Shown here piece by piece: positions 1 through 7,484 of a DNA stretch of 15,736 bases. A program made the translations under genes and the position numbers. The stretch lies in assembly GCA_036403795.1 (NCBI GenBank), contig DASWQJ010000256.1, positions 1-15,736 of the forward strand, written 5' to 3'. The notes beneath the pieces are model-generated. The model searched no databases. It was not told where the DNA came from and saw only the letters and a list, made by a program, of their open reading frames with translations. The stretch comes from Stenotrophomonas_A sp036403795. GTDB lineage: Bacteria; Pseudomonadota; Gammaproteobacteria; Xanthomonadales; Xanthomonadaceae. The first letter of the stretch is position 1. Each line of letters starts with the position of its first letter.

Positions 1-481
1 CGGCCTGCCCGATCTGTCCATCGAAGGCGGCGACCGAGGCGGTGTTGACGATCACGCCGCGCTCGCCATCTTCGCCGGGAGGGCCGTGTTGCATGGCATC
101 GGCCGCGGCCTTGGCGACGTTGAAACTGCCCACCAGGTTGACCAACACCGTGTTGCGGAAGGTGGCCAGCGGCATGGATGACTCTTTGCCCAGTACGCGG
201 CCAGCGCCCAGGATGCCGGCGCAATTGACCAGCACATTGAGGCCACCCAGGAACTCGCTGGCCGCGGCCACCTGGGCGGCGACCTGAGCCTCGTCCGTCA
301 CGTCGGTGCGGAAATAGCAGGCGTGCCCGGCACCCAGCGACTCGACCGCGGCGGCCGATTTGTCCTCGTTAACGTCGAACAGGGCGACCCGGCCGCCGTC
401 GGCGACCAGCCGCCGCGCCACGGCCAGGCCCAGCCCGGAAACACCGCCGGTGACAATGGCGCGTACGGATTGAGGCTGCAT
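1..481 (-). CDS. SDR dehydrogenase, 3-hydroxyacyl-CoA dehydrogenase type II (HSD17B10-like), 3' end missing
   Basis: The N-terminal 160 residues of a short-chain dehydrogenase are present; the gene runs off the left edge. Visible features are the nucleotide-binding glycine motif TGGVSGLG (residues 11-18), the aspartate at the end of beta 2 (LFDVN, about 35-38) that usually marks NAD preference, the NCAG motif (86-89) and the catalytic serine in VNTASVAAFDGQIGQA (S149). The YxxxK motif should lie just outside the window. The insert before the VIVNTAS strand (GPPGEDGERG, 133-142) and the following FDGQIGQ are typical of the HSD10 / 3-hydroxyacyl-CoA dehydrogenase type II branch, which oxidises 3-hydroxyacyl-CoA and 2-methyl-3-hydroxybutyryl-CoA with NAD. 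The ATG at 481 is preceded by GGAT at suitable distance. It lies 80 bases after the GGDEF-EAL gene on the same strand, so it may belong to the same acyl-CoA catabolic block. Family call is firm; exact substrate is inferred. Confidence 0.85.
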   Translation of the reverse strand, partial: MQPQSVRAIVTGGVSGLGLAVARRLVADGGRVALFDVNEDKSAAAVESLGAGHACYFRTDVTDEAQVAAQVAAASEFLGGLNVLVNCAGILGAGRVLGKESSMPLATFRNTVLVNLVGSFNVAKAAADAMQHGPPGEDGERGVIVNTASVAAFDGQIGQA

Positions 482-508
482 GTGAAGATCCGTTGAGGGC
501 AGCCGCCG

Positions 509-514
509 ATTCTA
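509..514 (-). promoter_or_regulatory. possible -10 box for the SDR gene
   Basis: On the minus strand TAGAAT lies 27 bases before the ATG at 481, in the 80-base gap after the GGDEF-EAL stop. No convincing -35 is seen (CAGGGA at the expected place). This would give the SDR gene its own transcript in addition to read-through. Confidence 0.3.
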
Positions 515-561
515 GCCGAAAGGCACGGCAGTCCCTGGTGCACTGCAGGGGCGTCGCGGCC

Positions 562-3114
562 TCAGGCCTGCCGGGGGAGCTGCAGGTCTTCGAGCCGCCG
601 AGCGAATTCATCCGGTGGCAGGCCCGGCGCGAAGAGGAAGCCTTGGCCCACCGGCACGCCGAGCGTGAGCAGGAACTGCCGCTGGGCTTCGGATTCGACG
701 CCTTCGGCCACCAGTCCCAAACCGAGGCTGCGCGCGATGCCGCAGACCGCCTCGCAGACCGCCACGTCGGAGCGGTTGCCGGGCACACCTTCCACGAACA
801 GCTGGCTCAGTTTCAATCCGTGGATGGGCAACCGGCGCAGATAGTTCAACGCGCTGTAGCCCTCGCCGAAATCGTCGATGGTCAACACCACGCCCATGTC
901 GCGCAGATCGGCGAAGGTCTGCAGCGTGGACGGCGCATCTTCGATCAACACCCGCTCGGTGAATTCGAGCTCCAGTGCCGAGCCGGGAAGGTCGAATTCG
1001 GCCAGGGCCTCGCGCACCTGCTCGGCGAGGTCCTCGCCTACGAATTGCCGGTAGGACACATTGATCGCCACGCGTACCACGCCCAGGCCCTGGTCCAGCC
1101 ACTGCCTGACCTGCCGGCAGGCCTCGCGCAGCACCCACCGCCCGATGCGCACGATGTCGCCGGTGCTCTCGGCGTGGCTGATGAACAGGTCTGGCCGCAG
1201 CTCGCCCAATTGGTGATTCTGCCAACGGATCAAGGCCTCGGCGGCCACCACGCGACCGTGGCGCAGGTCCACCTGCGGCTGGTAGACCAGTCGGAACTCC
1301 TGCTGGTCGGCTGCACGGCGCAGGTGGGTCTCGATCTGCAAACGGTCCTGCTGGCGGCGCGCCAGTTCCGGACTGAATTCCTGCCAGCCGTTGCGGGTAC
1401 GGCGCTTGCAGTCGTACATCGCCACGTCGGCGTTCTGGATCAGCTGCTGTGGCCGGGTACCGTCCTGTGGCGCGCGCGCGATGCCGATGCTGGCCGTCAC
1501 CGAGAACTCGTCCTGGCCGAAGCGGAACGCGCTCACGAACTCGCCGGTGATCGCCTGTGCCAGCCGCTCCGGCTGGTCGGGCACATCGCGCGTGTCGCAC
1601 ACCACCAGGAATTCGTCGCCGCCAAAGCGCGCGATCAATCCCTCGGTGCCGACGGCGCGGGCGATGCGCTGGGTGGCTTCGATCAACAGTTCGTCGCCGG
1701 CGTTGTGGCCGAGCACGTCGTTGATCGTCTTGAAACGGTCCAGGTCGATGTAAAGCACGCCGACCCGCGCGTGGGTGGGGTTGGCCAGCCGCGCTTCCAG
1801 GTCGCTGAGCACGGCGTCGCGATTCATGATGCCGGTCAACGGATCGGTCCGCGCCTGGATGCGCAGCGTCTCTTCGGTCTGCTTGCGTTCGGTGATGTCC
1901 TGGATGGTGCCGGCGATCCGCGTCGAGGCGAGGTCGCCGGTTTCGACTTCGCCGATCATCCGGATCCAGAACGAATGCCCGTCGTGCCGCTGGCCCTGCA
2001 GTTCCAGTTCAAAGCCCGCTTGGCGCGCCACCGCGTCCAGCAACGAGGTTTCCAGCCGTGCCTGGTCTTCGCCGCGCAGGCAGGCCAGCAGCTGGGTCAT
2101 GGTCTGCGGCGCCTCGGGCTGCCCGATGATGCGCAGCGTTTCTTCGGTCAGGTACAAACGCTGCTGGCTGCGGTTCCACTCCCAGCCGCCGATGTGGGCC
2201 AGCGACTGCGCGCGGTCGAACATCGCGTTGTCGCGCTTGAGTTCGGTGATGTCGCTGAACAACGCGAACACGTGGTCCGGCTCGTCCCGACCGGTGGAAA
2301 ACACCGGCACGCTCGTCACCGAGATCCAGATCATGCGTCCGCGCGGGCGGTGGTACAGGCCCATCGTCGTGCTGGCGATGATCTGCCCTTGCTGGAACGC
2401 GCGGATCACCGGGGATTGCTCGCGGGGAAGATGGCGTCCGTGCTGGTCGACGATCACCCAGTCATCGGGCTGCAACAAGCCGGCCAACGAGTCGCCGGGA
2501 GATAGCCCGAAGATGCGGTGCGCCGCCGGGTTGGCCGAGACGATGCGCTGATCGTGGTCATACAACACCACGCCTTTGTCGATGGATTCCATCAGCAGCC
2601 GATAGCGCGACTCGGCTTGCCAGCGACCGCTCAGGTCGCGCGCGACGGCCACGATGCAATGCTCGCCATCCAGTTCGAAGCCGGCCGAATGCACCTCGAC
2701 CGGGAAGCGGCTGCCATCGCCCCGCATATTGGTCACTTCGATGACGTAGGTCTCGCCGCGATTGAGCGTCTCCCACACCGGGTCGAGGTGATCGCGCGGC
2801 AGGTCCGGGTTGAGGGTCTCGATCGGCTGCCCGACGATGGCCTCGCGCGGGCGCTGGTACGCCGTCACCCCGGCCTTGTTGAGGTCCAGCACGATGCCGG
2901 TTTCGCTGAGGATGCTGACCGGGTCGGGCACCGCGTCGAACAGTGCCGCATAGCGGACCTGCGCCTGGCGCAATGCCTGGCGGCAGCTGAGCAGCAGGGC
3001 GGCGGCGGGATCGTCGGGGTGCGCTGCCAGGAAACGATCGATGTCGGCCAGCGCGTCGGGGGACGCCGCGTCGTCGCGGGGGGCACCCACCGGCGACGGG
3101 CGGTGGCCGCTCAT
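562..3114 (-). CDS. PAS-PAS-PAS-GGDEF-EAL cyclic-di-GMP turnover protein
   Basis: This is an 850-residue soluble sensor protein with no signal peptide or membrane segment. Three PAS-like regions sit at roughly 48-165, 166-295 and 296-412, the second ending in the FSDITELK and the third in the IQDITERK linker typical of PAS C-termini. The GGDEF domain (about 420-580) has an intact GGDEF (498-502), so diguanylate cyclase activity is plausible; the RxxD inhibitory site is absent (GTEG at 489-492). The EAL domain (about 595-840) has EALIRW (626-631), INVS (N685), ELEFTE, DDFG (747-750), K768, AEGVE (E805) and QG (Q824). The usual KxD aspartate is serine (S770). Which activity dominates cannot be read from sequence. 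The ATG at 3114 is chosen because it overlaps the lyase stop as ATGA, implying translational coupling. The frame stays open to 3348, but the upstream part is Arg-rich and lies inside the lyase gene. Confidence 0.93.
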   Translation of the reverse strand: MSGHRPSPVGAPRDDAASPDALADIDRFLAAHPDDPAAALLLSCRQALRQAQVRYAALFDAVPDPVSILSETGIVLDLNKAGVTAYQRPREAIVGQPIETLNPDLPRDHLDPVWETLNRGETYVIEVTNMRGDGSRFPVEVHSAGFELDGEHCIVAVARDLSGRWQAESRYRLLMESIDKGVVLYDHDQRIVSANPAAHRIFGLSPGDSLAGLLQPDDWVIVDQHGRHLPREQSPVIRAFQQGQIIASTTMGLYHRPRGRMIWISVTSVPVFSTGRDEPDHVFALFSDITELKRDNAMFDRAQSLAHIGGWEWNRSQQRLYLTEETLRIIGQPEAPQTMTQLLACLRGEDQARLETSLLDAVARQAGFELELQGQRHDGHSFWIRMIGEVETGDLASTRIAGTIQDITERKQTEETLRIQARTDPLTGIMNRDAVLSDLEARLANPTHARVGVLYIDLDRFKTINDVLGHNAGDELLIEATQRIARAVGTEGLIARFGGDEFLVVCDTRDVPDQPERLAQAITGEFVSAFRFGQDEFSVTASIGIARAPQDGTRPQQLIQNADVAMYDCKRRTRNGWQEFSPELARRQQDRLQIETHLRRAADQQEFRLVYQPQVDLRHGRVVAAEALIRWQNHQLGELRPDLFISHAESTGDIVRIGRWVLREACRQVRQWLDQGLGVVRVAINVSYRQFVGEDLAEQVREALAEFDLPGSALELEFTERVLIEDAPSTLQTFADLRDMGVVLTIDDFGEGYSALNYLRRLPIHGLKLSQLFVEGVPGNRSDVAVCEAVCGIARSLGLGLVAEGVESEAQRQFLLTLGVPVGQGFLFAPGLPPDEFARRLEDLQLPRQA

Positions 3115-4004
3115 GCCGCCGCCAGGGCCCTGCCGGCCTTGCTGCCGGTCTCCCGGCCGAGCAGGGTGGCCAGCCAGCGTCCGATGGCGGCTAGTGCGTG
3201 CAGGTCGATGCCGGTGTCCATGCCCATGCCTTGAAGCATATACACGACATCTTCGCTGGCGACATTGCCGCTGGCCCCTTTGGCATAGGGACAGCCCCCG
3301 GCGCCGGACACGGCGCTGTCGACCACCCGCACGCCCAGCTCCAGGCAAGCGGCGATATTGGCCAGGGCCTGGCCGTAGGTGTCATGGAAGTGCACGGCCA
3401 ACGCGGCCATCGGTACTTCGGCGGCGACCGCGGCCAGCATGGCGCGCGCCTTGCGCGGGGTGCCGACGCCGATCGTGTCGCCCAGCGAAATCTCATAGCA
3501 GCCCAGTGCGTGCAGGCGCCGGGCGACATCCACGACGGCCGCCACCGGAACTTCGCCCTGGTAGGGGCAACCCAGCACCGTGGAGACGTAACCACGCACC
3601 TTGACGCCATCGGCCGCGGCGCGTGCCAACACCGGGCGGAAGCGCTCGATCGACTCGTCGATGCCGGCATTGGTGTTGGTGCGGTTGAATGCCTCGGAGG
3701 CGGCGGTGAAGACCGCGACCTCGGTGGCGCCGACGGCCCGTGCGCGCTCGTAGCCCTGCTCGTTGGGCACCAGCACCGGATAGGCGATGCCCGGACGCTG
3801 CGCGATGCCGGCAAAGACCTCGGCCGCGTCGGACAACTGCGGCACCCAGCGCGGGCTGACGAAACTGGTGGCCTCGATGGTGCGCAAGCCGGTCGCCGAC
3901 AAGCGGTCGATCAGCGCGATCTTGTCGGCGGTATCGATCGGTTGCTTTTCGTTCTGCAGACCATCGCGCGGTCCCACCTCGACCACGCGCACGAAATCGC
4001 TCAT
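3111..4004 (-). CDS. liuE: hydroxymethylglutaryl-CoA lyase
   Basis: The 297-residue TIM-barrel lyase cleaves 3-hydroxy-3-methylglutaryl-CoA to acetyl-CoA and acetoacetate, the last step of leucine degradation. Family motifs are intact: EVGPRDGLQNE near the N-terminus (R13, D14), the glutamate of EATSFVS (E44), HFHD (H205, H207) that binds the divalent metal, and the signature loop SGAGGCPYAKGASGN with catalytic C238 and metal ligand N247. Length matches bacterial family members. The ATG is preceded by AGAGGA about ten bases upstream. It lies 134 bases downstream of the enoyl-CoA hydratase gene, and its stop overlaps the start of the GGDEF-EAL gene. The paralogous isopropylmalate/homocitrate synthases are excluded by the Cys signature loop. 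Called liuE by analogy with the Pseudomonas leucine/isovalerate cluster; mvaB is a synonym. Confidence 0.96.
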   Translation of the reverse strand: MSDFVRVVEVGPRDGLQNEKQPIDTADKIALIDRLSATGLRTIEATSFVSPRWVPQLSDAAEVFAGIAQRPGIAYPVLVPNEQGYERARAVGATEVAVFTAASEAFNRTNTNAGIDESIERFRPVLARAAADGVKVRGYVSTVLGCPYQGEVPVAAVVDVARRLHALGCYEISLGDTIGVGTPRKARAMLAAVAAEVPMAALAVHFHDTYGQALANIAACLELGVRVVDSAVSGAGGCPYAKGASGNVASEDVVYMLQGMGMDTGIDLHALAAIGRWLATLLGRETGSKAGRALAAA

Positions 4005-4064
4005 TGACCGTGTTCCTCTTCAGGCGATGCCAAGGCCGCCCGAACCGGGCTGCCCGTCGCTTCG

Positions 4065-4096
4065 ATGATGGCAGAGTGCCACTGCGGCCCCATCAT
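4065..4096. repeat. 7-bp inverted repeat between liuC and liuE
   Basis: ATGATGG (4065-4071) and CCATCAT (4090-4096) are perfect inverted copies separated by 18 bases; an inner GCAG/CTGC pair can extend the structure. It sits in the 134-base gap between the hydratase and lyase genes. It could be an operator or an mRNA hairpin. There is no U-tract, so a classical terminator is unlikely. Confidence 0.4.
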
Positions 4097-4138
4097 GACA
4101 GTGAGGCAGCGGCGGGCGAGCGGCTTGCGAATGGGGTC

Positions 4139-4936
4139 TCAGCCATCCTTGGCCGCAAGCCACGCGGCGGGGCGCTTGTCCAGGAAGGCGGACAGCCCCT
4201 CCTGGCCCTCGGCCGACACTCTCAGTCGGGCGATCAGTCCCGCATTGTCGCGATCCAACGCATCGCGATCCGGCTGTACGCCGACCGCCCGGACCAGGGC
4301 CTTGGCGCCCGCGGCAGCCAGGGGGGCGGCTGCGAGCAGCAAGTCGATCTGGCGCGTCACGGCAGCATCGAGTTCCTGGAGGGGGACCACTTCGTGCAAA
4401 AGGCCGATCGTTCGCGCCGTGTCGGCGTCGAAGGTTTCGGCGGTCGCGAACCAGCGCCGCGCCTGGCGCGCGCCGATCGCCGAGATCACGTAAGGCGAGA
4501 TCACTGCCGGCAAAAGCCCAAGCCGGCTCTCGGTCAAACCGAAACGGGCCTGTTCGCTGCCGATGGCAATGTCGCAGCAGGCCACCAGGCCGACACCGCC
4601 ACCATAGGCGGCACCCTGCACGCGAGCGATCGTGGGCTTGGGCAACTCGTCCAGGGTGCGCATCAGGGCGGCGAGCGCTTCGGCGTCGCGGCGATTGGCC
4701 GCTTCGTCGGCCTGCGCCATGCCCCGCATCCATTGCAGGTCTGCCCCGGCCGAAAACGAGGTGCCGGCACCGGCAATCACCACGATCCGCACCGACGGAT
4801 CCTGGCCGGCCTGCGCCACCGCAACAGTGAGTTCCGCGATGAGGCGGGCGTCGAAGGCGTTGTGCACAGTAGGACGTTGCAGGCGCAATGTCCGCACCGC
4901 GCCGTGGTTCTCGATCGACAGCACCGCTTCGCTCAT
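4139..4936 (-). CDS. liuC: enoyl-CoA hydratase/isomerase family protein, probable methylglutaconyl-CoA hydratase
   Basis: This 265-residue crotonase-fold enzyme has the two oxyanion-hole segments FSAGADLQWM (61-70) and GAAYGGGVGLVACCD (108-122), and the catalytic glutamate in GLTESRLGLLPAVISPYV (E136). The first glutamate of classical hydratases is glycine (G115), and the PAVISPYV segment resembles bacterial LiuC, as I recall it, rather than fatty-acid hydratases. Its position before HMG-CoA lyase fits 3-methylglutaconyl-CoA hydration, giving HMG-CoA for the next gene product. The ATG at 4936 is preferred. The frame is open to a TTG at 4957, which would add seven residues (MAVTDPP) not expected in the family. 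The acyl-CoA dehydrogenase and carboxylase genes of the pathway are not upstream, since the divergent feo operon starts there. The crotonase fold is certain; the substrate is inferred. Confidence 0.85.
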   Translation of the reverse strand: MSEAVLSIENHGAVRTLRLQRPTVHNAFDARLIAELTVAVAQAGQDPSVRIVVIAGAGTSFSAGADLQWMRGMAQADEAANRRDAEALAALMRTLDELPKPTIARVQGAAYGGGVGLVACCDIAIGSEQARFGLTESRLGLLPAVISPYVISAIGARQARRWFATAETFDADTARTIGLLHEVVPLQELDAAVTRQIDLLLAAAPLAAAGAKALVRAVGVQPDRDALDRDNAGLIARLRVSAEGQEGLSAFLDKRPAAWLAAKDG

Positions 4937-4974
4937 GGGGGGATCCGTGACTGCCAAAAAAATCGGCTCGCCAC

Positions 4975-4980
4975 ATCATA
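4975..4980 (-). promoter_or_regulatory. possible -10 box for the liuC block
   Basis: The minus strand reads TATGAT here, 38 bases before the liuC ATG, giving a leader of about 30 bases. The -35 region is poor (AAGGCC at 17-base spacing). It lies in the same 122-base gap as the feoA promoter, so the two promoters are back to back. Confidence 0.4.
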
Positions 4981-5001
4981 ACCAGCCGGCTCCCAAAGGC
5001 C

Positions 5002-5028
5002 TTGACGCAGCGCCGCGCGTGATACAAT
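5002..5028 (+). promoter_or_regulatory. feoA promoter (TTGACG, 15-base spacer, TACAAT)
   Basis: TTGACG (5002-5007) and TACAAT (5023-5028) match sigma-70 elements five of six each. The 15-base spacer is short. Predicted transcription start is near 5035, inside the Fur box, with a leader of about 24 bases before the GTG of feoA. Confidence 0.6.
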
Positions 5029-5043
5029 TGAGAACCATTCCTA
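5029..5043 (+). promoter_or_regulatory. probable Fur box
   Basis: TGAGAACCATTCCTA matches the 7-1-7 Fur consensus TGATAATnATTATCA at 9 of 14 positions, with the common GAGAA...ATTC variant. It abuts the -10 box and covers the predicted start of the feoABC-like transcript. Fur with iron bound would block the promoter. The call rests on sequence and position. Confidence 0.6.
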
Positions 5044-5058
5044 ACAAACGGGCGTTCC

Positions 5059-5307
5059 GTGACGCTGTCCGACATGCCTTTGCACCAGCCCGCCATCGTC
5101 GAGTCCGTGCATGATCGCCAAGCCAACGACGCGATCGCCCGGCGCCTGCGCGAGCTGGGTTTTGTCACTGGCGAGGAAGTCACCGTGCTGGCCACCGGCC
5201 CGATCTGGGGCGAGCCTTTGTTGGTGCAGGTGGGCTACACACGTTTCGCCTTGCGCCGCAGCGAAGCGGGGCGGGTGGAGGTTCGGGCAGGGCAGGCCAG
5301 CGCATGA
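5059..5307 (+). CDS. feoA: ferrous iron transport protein A
   Basis: The 82-residue protein has the FeoA SH3-like domain across nearly all its length. The N-terminus MTLSDMP matches the hydrophobic-x-[D/E]-L/M start of FeoA proteins and supports the GTG at 5059 over the ATG at 5074. Further family features are ARRLRELGFVTGEEVTVL (27-44), GEPLLVQVGYTRFALRR (51-67) and the EAGRVEV ending. FeoA is cytoplasmic and is thought to act on the GTPase domain of FeoB. The stop overlaps the feoB start (ATGA), so the two are translationally coupled. A promoter and probable Fur box sit directly upstream, indicating iron-repressed expression. No good Shine-Dalgarno is seen before the GTG. Confidence 0.93.
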   Translation: MTLSDMPLHQPAIVESVHDRQANDAIARRLRELGFVTGEEVTVLATGPIWGEPLLVQVGYTRFALRRSEAGRVEVRAGQASA

Positions 5308-7163
5308 ACACCGCGACGGCGCCGTTGCGCCTGGCCCTGGTGGGCAACCCGAACTGCGGCAAGACCGCTTTGTTCAACCAGCTCACCGGTAGCCGGCAGA
5401 AGGTCGCCAACTACACCGGCGTCACCGTCGAGCGCAAGGAAGGCCATCTGCGCGCGCCGTCGGGGCGTGAGTTCGCCGTGCTCGACCTGCCTGGCGCCTA
5501 CAGTTTGAATCCGGCCAGCCTGGACGAAGCGATCACCCGGGACCTGTGCCGCGGCTTCTACCCGGGCGAGCCCACGCCGGACGTGCTGGTGTGCGTACTG
5601 GACGCGACCAATCTTCGCCTGCACCTTCGTTTTGCCCTGGAGCTGCGTGAACTGGGCCGTCCGATCATCGTGGCGCTCAACATGGTCGATGCCGCCCAGC
5701 GGCGCGGCATCGTGATCGATCGTGAGCGGCTGGAGCGCGAGCTCGGCCTGCCCGTCGTGGAAACCGTGGCGGTGCGCCGCCATGGCGCGCAGGCACTGGT
5801 CGACAAGATCGATGCGTTGGCTGCTCATCTTCACGCACCGGAGGTCACGCCACCGGCGGAGGGCAACTACCACGCACAGGTCCGGCAGATCCTGGCGGCC
5901 GCCGTGCAGATGCCCAGTCGCACCAGCCGCGTCGACGACGCGCTGGATCGCTGGCTGCTGCATCCGGTCTTCGGGCTGCTCACGCTGTTCGTGGTCATGT
6001 TCCTGATTTTCCAGGCGGTGTATGCCTGGGCCACGCCGGTGATGGACCTCATCGAGGCCGGCACCGCGGGGTTGGGCAGTTGGGTGGGCGACACGCTCCC
6101 AGCGGGGCCGCTGAGCAGCCTGCTGGTCGACGGCATCATCGCCGGCGTGGGCGGTGTGATCGTGTTCCTGCCGCAGATCCTCATCCTGTTCGCCTTCATC
6201 CTGGCGCTGGAAGAATCCGGCTACCTGCCGCGGGCGGCGTTCCTGCTCGACCGCATGATGGCGGCGGCCGGCCTGTCGGGCCGATCGTTCATCCCGTTGC
6301 TGTCCAGCTTCGCGTGTGCGGTGCCGGGCATCATGTCCACGCGCAGCATCCAGGATCCGCGCGACCGCCTGGCCACGATTCTCGTCGCGCCGTTGATGAC
6401 GTGCTCGGCGCGCCTGCCGGTCTACGCACTTTTGATCGGCGCTTTCATTCCGCAGAAAACAGTGGGCGGCATTTTCAACCAACAGGGACTGGTGCTGTTC
6501 GGCCTGTACGCGGCGGCCATCGTGTCGGCGCTGCTGGTGTCGTGGACCATGAAGAAATGGCGCCGGGACAAGAGCGAACATCCCTTGTTGCTTGAGCTTC
6601 CGTCCTACCGCGTTCCGCATCCGCGCGACCTGGCGCAAGGCCTGTGGGAGCGCGCGATGATCTTCCTCAAGCGCGTCGGCGGGATCATCCTGGCATTGAC
6701 CGTCCTGTTGTGGTTCCTGCTGTCGTTTCCGGGTGCGCCGGCCGATGCCACGCTGCCGGCGATCGACTACAGCTTTGCCGGCCGCATCGGCCACGCGATG
6801 ACGGTGTTCTTCGCGCCGCTGGGGTTCAACTGGCAGATCTGCATCGCGTTGATTCCGGGCCTGGCGGCGCGCGAAGTGGCGGTGTCGTCGCTGGCCACGG
6901 TCTATGCACTGTCGGCAGCCGACGATGATGCCGCCGCCCAGGCGCTGTCACCGTTGATCCAGGATGGCTGGTCGCTGGCCACCGCGCTGTCGCTGCTGGT
7001 TTGGTACATCTATGCGCCGATGTGCATTTCCACGCTGGCCACGATCAAGCGCGAGACCAATTCGTGGAAGCAGATGGCGTTCGCGACCACGTATCTGTTC
7101 GGGCTGGCCTACGTGGCTTCCCTGGTGACCTACCAGGTCGCCAGGGCACTGGGAGCGGGCTGA
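5304..7163 (+). CDS. feoB: ferrous iron transporter B, GTPase-coupled permease
   Basis: The 619-residue inner-membrane protein imports Fe(II). The N-terminal G domain shows G1 GNPNCGKT (14-21), the G2 threonine in GVTVE (39-43), G3 DLPG (61-64) and G4 NMVD (126-129). A linker with helical content follows to about 215. The membrane part starts at LHPVFGLLTLFVVMFLIFQ and carries both gate motifs: SSFACAVPGIMSTR (334-347) and CSARLPVY (367-374), then LIPGLAAREVAVSSLATVY (516-534). The conserved gate cysteines C338 and C367 are present. It is shorter than the roughly 770-residue E. coli protein because the C-terminal tail and part of the middle are reduced. This short form is, from memory, usual in Xanthomonadaceae. 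It overlaps feoA by four bases and the next gene by one. Confidence 0.97.
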   Translation: MNTATAPLRLALVGNPNCGKTALFNQLTGSRQKVANYTGVTVERKEGHLRAPSGREFAVLDLPGAYSLNPASLDEAITRDLCRGFYPGEPTPDVLVCVLDATNLRLHLRFALELRELGRPIIVALNMVDAAQRRGIVIDRERLERELGLPVVETVAVRRHGAQALVDKIDALAAHLHAPEVTPPAEGNYHAQVRQILAAAVQMPSRTSRVDDALDRWLLHPVFGLLTLFVVMFLIFQAVYAWATPVMDLIEAGTAGLGSWVGDTLPAGPLSSLLVDGIIAGVGGVIVFLPQILILFAFILALEESGYLPRAAFLLDRMMAAAGLSGRSFIPLLSSFACAVPGIMSTRSIQDPRDRLATILVAPLMTCSARLPVYALLIGAFIPQKTVGGIFNQQGLVLFGLYAAAIVSALLVSWTMKKWRRDKSEHPLLLELPSYRVPHPRDLAQGLWERAMIFLKRVGGIILALTVLLWFLLSFPGAPADATLPAIDYSFAGRIGHAMTVFFAPLGFNWQICIALIPGLAAREVAVSSLATVYALSAADDDAAAQALSPLIQDGWSLATALSLLVWYIYAPMCISTLATIKRETNSWKQMAFATTYLFGLAYVASLVTYQVARALGAG

Positions 7164-7405
7164 TGGCGATCTGGCTGCAATACGTGGTGATCGCGCTGGC
7201 GGTAGTGACCAGCGCGCTGGTGGTCTGGAAAAAACAGTTCCCGGGCAGCTGGCGTCGTGCCCGCACCGCTGGGGCGCTGCCCCTGCTGCGCAATCGACGG
7301 CCAGCGGCGCAGCGGCTGGGCCGATGGCTGGCGCCGCCTATGGACACGGCGGGCAACAGCTGCAATGGATGCAACGGGTGCGATACCGGCGCCAGCAAGC
7401 ACTGA
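7163..7405 (+). CDS. small membrane protein with CxxCxxC tail, downstream of feoB (DUF6587-like)
   Basis: The 80-residue protein has one N-terminal membrane helix (about 4-22, IWLQYVVIALAVVTSALVV), a basic linker (about 23-55) that by the positive-inside rule would face the cytoplasm, and a Cys-rich tail NSCNGCNGCD (about 65-74). Its ATG shares a base with the feoB stop (TGATG), so translation is coupled and co-function with FeoB is likely. The layout resembles FeoB-associated Cys-rich membrane proteins and I believe it belongs to the DUF6587 group found beside feoB in Xanthomonadaceae. It is not a FeoC winged-helix protein. The cysteines could bind Fe(II) or an Fe-S cluster; this is inference. 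The frame is open upstream to 7001, but that part is feoB in another frame. Confidence 0.82.
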   Translation: MAIWLQYVVIALAVVTSALVVWKKQFPGSWRRARTAGALPLLRNRRPAAQRLGRWLAPPMDTAGNSCNGCNGCDTGASKH

Positions 7406-7443
7406 CCTGGACAAGCCGCAAGCTGCGCGCAACGCGCCGGCCA

Positions 7444-7457
7444 GTGGCCTCGGCCAC
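7444..7457. terminator. weak hairpin between convergent genes
   Basis: GTGGC (7444-7448), loop CTCG, GCCAC (7453-7457) form a short hairpin in the 79-base gap between the feo operon and the convergent SDR gene. The position suits a bidirectional terminator, but no U-tract follows on either strand. Confidence 0.3.
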
Positions 7458-7484
7458 CGCAGCGCCCGGCGCGGGGAGCGAAAC

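Noticed and set aside
493..2505. A 670-codon plus-strand ORF opposite the GGDEF-EAL gene
   Set aside because: The GGDEF, EAL and PAS motifs on the minus strand define the real gene; the plus-strand product has no family motif and is a codon-bias shadow.
3115..3348. N-terminal extension of the GGDEF-EAL protein
   Set aside because: The 78 extra residues are Arg- and Gly-rich and lie within the HMG-CoA lyase coding region; the ATGA overlap start at 3114 explains the data better.
5235..6794. A 519-codon minus-strand ORF opposite feoB
   Set aside because: It lies entirely opposite FeoA/FeoB coding sequence, is rich in Gln, Arg and His, and shows no domain.
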